59,234 nucleotides of DNA from a virus: IMG/VR virus record IMGVR_UViG_3300001282_000010, positions 1-59,234 of that record, one strand, 5' to 3'. A model generated the notes under the pieces. It was not told where the DNA came from. It saw only the letters and a list, made by a program, of their open reading frames with translations, and made no database searches. Of this stretch, positions 56,071 to 59,234 are shown one piece after another. Positions within the stretch are counted from its first letter, which is position 1. Every line of letters begins with the position of its first letter. The position numbers and the translations under genes were made by a program.

Positions 56071-56900
56071 CTTCCAATTTCAACAACTGGGACAAAGGAA
56101 TTTTTAGTGTTGTAAATGTTCCTGGTGGGCCCGATCACACTGAAACCAGTTACTGGTATCGCAGAGATGCGCCGGGAGTTAATCCTGACAGTATCTACTC
56201 AGACACTGATATCACATACCAGTGGAACACACACGGATTTAGATCTGATGAATTTGTTGATGATGGCCGAGATTCTATAATAACAATTGGTGACAGTTGC
56301 ACCATTGGCCTTGGGTGTCCAGTTGAACACACCTGGCCTGGCATATTGAGAACAAAGTTTCCTGATACCAAGTTGTATAATTTAGGTCTTGCTGCTGCCA
56401 GCAGCGATTATGTGGTACGAGCAATTGCCAAAACCATTGATGTGTTGCAACCACGGGCAGTGTTTGTTCAGTGGCCAGCGTTTTCGTCCAGAGAAATTTC
56501 TGTTAGACGTCGATTCTTGCCGTACAAAATAATACTAGGAAATCACGACGGTTATGCTAACATCATTGAGCGCCTGGAAAAGGCAGCTGATATATTCAAT
56601 GACAATAGCTATATAAAATATCAATTTGACAAGAATCGTGCCATGCTGCAAGAAATTTGCAAAAATAGAAAAATACCGCTACAAGAAATTACATTGTGCA
56701 AGGACGAAGATCTAGATTCTTTTGACGTTTACACTTACGAACGAGATTTTGATCCTCGCAGATCTGACAATTTGTCAAACTCGTTGGGACACGAATTTGG
56801 ATTTTCTAGAGCCCGAGACCGGTTGCATTTTGGACATGACTGGAATGTTTACTTTGCTGATTTACTGTATTCGCAGTATATAAAAAATAATATTTGCTAA
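56064..56900 (+). CDS. SGNH-type hydrolase-like protein
   Basis: 278 residues. IITIGDSCTIGLGCPVEHTWPGIL (GDS block, about 75-98), NLGLAAASSDYVVRAIAKTI (block II), and ARDRLHFGHDWNVYFADLLY (D-x-x-H end block) are the SGNH order. Third such protein in the window. Probably an O-acyl esterase or transferase on glycans. Confidence 0.75.
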   Translation: MLTSNFNNWDKGIFSVVNVPGGPDHTETSYWYRRDAPGVNPDSIYSDTDITYQWNTHGFRSDEFVDDGRDSIITIGDSCTIGLGCPVEHTWPGILRTKFPDTKLYNLGLAAASSDYVVRAIAKTIDVLQPRAVFVQWPAFSSREISVRRRFLPYKIILGNHDGYANIIERLEKAADIFNDNSYIKYQFDKNRAMLQEICKNRKIPLQEITLCKDEDLDSFDVYTYERDFDPRRSDNLSNSLGHEFGFSRARDRLHFGHDWNVYFADLLYSQYIKNNIC

Positions 56901-56911
56901 ATATTAGCAAA
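56893..56911 (+). terminator. Hairpin after SGNH gene, possible terminator
   Basis: TTTGCTAA-ATA-TTAGCAAA perfect 8-bp hairpin overlapping the stop codon. No T run follows, so termination is uncertain. Confidence 0.4.
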
Positions 56912-56946
56912 GATGATCCTGGTGTTCATCCTATAAAGGAAAATTT

Positions 56947-57213
56947 ATGACAAAAAATGTTACAATTGTGTGGGGGACCAATTCCCCGTTGGATGAAAGC
57001 TATTTAGCTGCTCGAGAAATACGTCTAGCTTATCTTCAAACAAAATTTCTAGCTGGACTAACAACGGATGTTGCAGGTATAATCTCTGATCACACTGTGA
57101 TCAGAGATTGGTTGGACCAAGCAGCAGCCGAGGAAGACGTGGCCTATGTTGGCACATTTGCAAACACATACGGACTAGATATTGTTAGTATAGCAATCTC
57201 TGATCCTGCGTAA
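56947..57213 (+). CDS. Small protein of unknown function
   Basis: 88 residues with AAAGGAAAATTT before the ATG. Sequence ESYLAAREIRLAYLQTKFLAGLTTDVAGIISDHTVIRDWLDQAAAEEDVAYVGTFANTYG, mixed helix and strand. No motif. Contains a perfect DNA palindrome around 57083-57105 (ATCTCTGATCA/TGATCAGAGAT). Confidence 0.62.
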   Translation: MTKNVTIVWGTNSPLDESYLAAREIRLAYLQTKFLAGLTTDVAGIISDHTVIRDWLDQAAAEEDVAYVGTFANTYGLDIVSIAISDPA

Positions 57214-57228
57214 CATCCCATCCAAAAA

Positions 57229-57305
57229 TATCCGCAGTTGATCAAAAGCTGCGGATAAACTCCAGTGCCGATTCTGTGTTGTTGAAGAAACGCAGAGTCA
57301 ATCGG
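57229..57305 (+). ncRNA. Two strong hairpins in the gap before the last tRNA cluster
   Basis: TATCCGCAG (57229-57237) / CTGCGGATA (57249-57257), 9 bp perfect, then CCGATT (57268-57273) / AATCGG (57300-57305) with an inner 7-bp helix. The rest to 57458 holds no gene. Confidence 0.5.
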
Positions 57306-57435
57306 TTACTAAAAATATCATTGACAAAAATATAACAGGTATCGTGCTTGCTCATGCTCAAGTGGATATGCAGTCCAGTTGTGGTAATGTTGTCATATGT
57401 GTACATCAAGTATTTAAGCGACTAACACTCGCAGC

Positions 57436-57464
57436 CAAACTCTCCATAGCACACGGAGTATAAT
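57436..57464 (+). promoter_or_regulatory. Weak promoter for last tRNA cluster
   Basis: TATAAT (57459-57464) 28 bases before tRNA-Val; the 17-base -35 position reads CAAACT, a poor match. A CTCC/GGAG hairpin fills the spacer. Confidence 0.45.
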
Positions 57465-57491
57465 AGGACAAGTTGTGTGCGACTAATTTAT

Positions 57492-57565
57492 GCCTCGTTC
57501 GTCTAATGGTAGGGCCGCGCTTTTACACGGCGCAGACGGCAGTTCGATTCTGTCACGAGGTACCA
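57492..57565 (+). tRNA. tRNA-Val (TAC)
   Basis: Acceptor GCCTCGT/ACGAGGT, D stem GTCT/GGGC, anticodon GCGCT/GGCGC with loop TTTACAC, T arm GGCAG TTCGATT CTGTC, encoded A-CCA. Confidence 0.94.
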
Positions 57566-57569
57566 GATT

Positions 57570-57643
57570 CTCTCGGTAGTTTAATGGTAGAATTTATGGT
57601 TTGGGACCATATGACGAGTGTTCGATTCACTCTCGAGAGACCA
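57570..57643 (+). tRNA. tRNA-Pro (TGG)
   Basis: Acceptor CTCTCGG/TCGAGAG, anticodon TATGG/CCATA with loop TTTGGGA, T arm GAGTG TTCGATT CACTC, encoded A-CCA. Confidence 0.95.
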
Positions 57644-57650
57644 ACATCAA

Positions 57651-57728
57651 GCACAGGTGGCGGAGCGGTCCAACGCACCAGATTGCAAATCTGAAAAATC
57701 GTGAGTTCAAATCTCACCCTGTGCTCCA
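57651..57728 (+). tRNA. tRNA-Cys (GCA)
   Basis: Acceptor GCACAGG/CCTGTGC, D stem GCG/CGC, anticodon CAGA/TCTG with loop TTGCAAA, T arm GTGAG TTCAAAT CTCAC, discriminator T (a Cys identity element is U73), encoded CCA. Confidence 0.95.
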
Positions 57729-57734
57729 CTCAAC

Positions 57735-57825
57735 GGAAGGCCAACCCAATTGGCGATGGGATCTGTCTTGAAAACAGCCGAGCGTTAATAGCGCCTTTAG
57801 AGTTCAACTCTCTAGCCTTCCGCCA
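57735..57825 (+). tRNA. tRNA-Ser (TGA)
   Basis: Acceptor GGAAGGC/GCCTTCC, anticodon CTGT/ACAG with loop CTTGAAA, long variable arm, T arm TAGAG TTCAACT CTCTA, G-CCA. Confidence 0.95.
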
Positions 57826-57832
57826 ACAACAT

Positions 57833-57908
57833 GCAACTTTAGCTGATATGGTTATAGCGGTGCCCTGAAGAGGCATTGAAGTAGGTTCGATTCCTACAGG
57901 TTGCACCA
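57833..57908 (+). tRNA. tRNA-Phe (GAA)
   Basis: Acceptor GCAACTT/AGGTTGC, anticodon GTGCC/GGCAT with loop CTGAAGA, T arm GTAGG TTCGATT CCTAC, encoded A-CCA. Confidence 0.95.
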
Positions 57909-57913
57909 AATAA

Positions 57914-57999
57914 TGCCCCGGTGACGTAATGGTAGCCGTGTGAGTCTTAGAAACTCATGTCCTTGTGGCGTGTCGGTTCGAGTCCGACCTGGGGCACCA
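57914..57999 (+). tRNA. tRNA-Leu (TAG)
   Basis: Acceptor GCCCCGG/CTGGGGC, anticodon TGAGT/ACTCA with loop CTTAGAA, long variable arm, T arm GTCGG TTCGAGT CCGAC, encoded A-CCA. Confidence 0.95.
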
Positions 58000-58005
58000 A
58001 ATCAT

Positions 58006-58034
58006 TTGACAACAAGTCACAAATACTGTATAAT
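58006..58034 (+). promoter_or_regulatory. Sigma70-type promoter
   Basis: TTGACA (58006-58011), 17-base spacer, TATAAT (58029-58034). It ends six bases before the next ATG, so the mRNA would be nearly leaderless. Confidence 0.9.
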
Positions 58035-58040
58035 GAAATC

Positions 58041-58265
58041 ATGTACAAAGTAATCAGCAAATCAGGACTACCACTCAACTCATGTCCTACATTGAGCGAA
58101 GCAATCAGCTTTGCTCGAATTGTTGGCATGTTTGTGACCATTCGGGGTCCGGACTTTGAAGCGTGTGGCATATTTGGTGTGGATAGTGTTCAAGATGGAG
58201 TGTGCCCCGATGGCGTTGCATACGACTGGAACAAGGCCAGCAGAATTGGCGCCACACGACGATGA
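58041..58265 (+). CDS. Small conserved protein of unknown function
   Basis: 74 residues from ATG 58041, which directly follows a consensus promoter with almost no leader. MYKVISKSGLPLNSCPTLSEAISFARIVGMFVTIRGPDFEACGIFGVD; strand-helix-strand pattern. Function unknown. Confidence 0.65.
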   Translation: MYKVISKSGLPLNSCPTLSEAISFARIVGMFVTIRGPDFEACGIFGVDSVQDGVCPDGVAYDWNKASRIGATRR

Positions 58266-58756
58266 TGGAATGGAACAATCCTGCCATGATCAGTGCTCTT
58301 GATCAGGCCGCAATCTCTATCACAACAAAGGAATCACTCATGGATCAGGACCCGGAATTTCAAGAATACGATGCTTTCGTCAAGCATCTTGAAACCACTT
58401 ACCCCAAAATGTTTGCGGGCCAATACGGTGGCATTGAATGTGCTGCTGGATGGTGGCCCATTATTGCCAGCCTGTGCGCCAGTATCCAACATCATATTGA
58501 CTGGCAGAACCGGCAGTCACCAGTGGTGCCCCAAGTGACAGTGGCACAGATCAAAGAAAAATTTGGCGGACTGCGTTTCTACTATGATGGCGGCGACAAT
58601 GAGATCAGCGGTATGGTGACCATGGCAGCAGCCTGGGCAAGCCATGCCTGCGAAGAGTGTGGCTCACAGGGCGTACTGCGCCATGGTGGCTGGCTCAAGA
58701 CCTTGTGCGACACACATCACAACCTGCGTGAATCACGCAAACAATCAGGAGTATAA
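58262..58756 (+). CDS. Phage protein with C-terminal zinc-ribbon-like block
   Basis: 164 residues from ATG 58262 (ATGA overlap). QIKEKFGGLRFYYDGGDNEISGMV and HACEECGSQGVLRHGGWLKTLCDTHHNLR; the latter has CxxC...CxxxH that could bind zinc. The two blocks recur together in many phage proteins of unknown function. Confidence 0.72.
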   Translation: MMEWNNPAMISALDQAAISITTKESLMDQDPEFQEYDAFVKHLETTYPKMFAGQYGGIECAAGWWPIIASLCASIQHHIDWQNRQSPVVPQVTVAQIKEKFGGLRFYYDGGDNEISGMVTMAAAWASHACEECGSQGVLRHGGWLKTLCDTHHNLRESRKQSGV

Positions 58757-58757
58757 C

Positions 58758-59234
58758 ATGTTGAGTATGAAAGAATTTATGGAACTGGTGGATTACCGGA
58801 TCACCGAAGGCGACACATATGGCTGGCAGTGCTTTGGATCCAACAGCTATCAGTTGAGCTCCTGGAATGGCGTTCATGGCACAGGTGGCTGGAGTGCCAA
58901 TATTGTGTTCAGCACCCGGAGCCAAAAGGTCTATTGTGTGGAAGTATGCGACTACACAAACGATCGTGCCTACAGAATGATGCATCCTGACTATGTGAAA
59001 AAGCATGACAAGGAAGCAAAGAATCGCGGTGTTAACATGAATGAAGCCTGGGATGATGTCAACTATGTTGATCTTGAGACAGACGATGACTTTGTTCAAA
59101 AGTTTCAGGCCATTGTGGCCGGTCAAGAGTATGATACTCGTGTGCAAGTGCCGGTGGACTTCACAGATGAAGAACTGTTAACATACATGAAGGCCGCACA
59201 TGAACTGGATATCTCGTTCAATGAGTTTGTGGTA
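58758..59234 (+). CDS. Conserved phage protein, 3' partial
   Basis: 159 residues visible, running off the window. MLSMKEFMELVDYRITEGDTYGWQCFGSNSYQLSSWNGVHGTGGWSANIVFSTRSQKVYCVEVCDYTNDRAYRMMHPDYV; strand-rich, with a downstream helix EELLTYMKAAHELDISFNEFVV. Ribosome site AGGAGTATAAC. Function unknown. Confidence 0.7.
   Translation, partial: MLSMKEFMELVDYRITEGDTYGWQCFGSNSYQLSSWNGVHGTGGWSANIVFSTRSQKVYCVEVCDYTNDRAYRMMHPDYVKKHDKEAKNRGVNMNEAWDDVNYVDLETDDDFVQKFQAIVAGQEYDTRVQVPVDFTDEELLTYMKAAHELDISFNEFVV

Noticed and set aside
57473-57694. 73-codon ORF over tRNA-Val, Pro and Cys
   Set aside because: Reads straight through three perfect tRNAs.

Overview
The window looks like one segment of a large tailed-phage genome with T4-like replication genes, from an uncultured environmental phage. 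The evidence is a family B DNA polymerase, a gp45-type sliding clamp, a DsbA-like DNA-binding protein, a T4-type 5'-3' exonuclease, RNA ligase plus polynucleotide kinase, homing-type endonucleases, a very large tRNA complement, and dense packing with ATGA/TAATG gene overlaps. The host cannot be read from the sequence. Thirteen promoters of sigma70 type, nearly all with exactly 17-base spacers, and bacterial Shine-Dalgarno sites suggest a bacterium with ordinary housekeeping sigma factor, probably a proteobacterium (inference). Nearly all genes are on the + strand; exceptions are one homing-endonuclease-like gene and two tandem hydroxylases. LAYOUT. 1-10342: probable virion-internal proteins: a metallopeptidase/amidoligase protein (cut by the window edge), peptidoglycan-binding and LysM/lysozyme proteins, a Dps-like ferritin and a 1167-residue protein with seven copies of a (G/D)-(V/I/M)-(A/S)-E-(G/A) motif. 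Several share a short N-terminal tag resembling T4 capsid-targeting sequences, and the repeats resemble prohead-protease sites. 10346-12769: P-loop/sulfotransferase-like and glycosyltransferase-like genes. 13510-18431: replication (DsbA-like, DNA polymerase, methyltransferase-like, sliding clamp). 18428-33410: 7-deazaguanine DNA modification (DpdA-like transglycosylase, FolE, QueD, YhhQ-like transporter, QueE; no QueC seen here), interleaved with glycan genes (glycosyltransferases, GalE, aminotransferase-like, radical SAM, methyltransferase, sulfotransferase-like). 33411-38588: small conserved phage proteins, two SGNH-hydrolase-like proteins, exonuclease, MazG-like protein. 38592-45465: early-type region of very small genes, four copies of almost the same promoter, a tandem family of about nine 'MNER...KFAELIV.EC...HFGVE' proteins with decayed copies, a GIY-YIG nuclease, and RNA repair enzymes. 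45470-58000: an RNA-rich region with 27 confidently read tRNAs in four clusters that together cover all 20 amino acids, two anomalous tRNA-like genes, two promoter-to-terminator small RNA units, and many multi-helix elements between tRNAs, some sharing the same complementary arms. Protein islands in it encode two Asp/Asn beta-hydroxylase-like proteins, a radical SAM protein, a sulfotransferase-like protein, a possible dioxygenase and an SGNH hydrolase. 58006-59234: small conserved phage genes, the last cut by the edge. HOW IT FITS TOGETHER (inference): the phage appears to package enzymes with its DNA, protect DNA with a deazaguanine base, build or modify surface glycans, and supply and repair its own tRNAs. 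The least explained feature is the set of structured non-tRNA RNAs embedded in the tRNA clusters.
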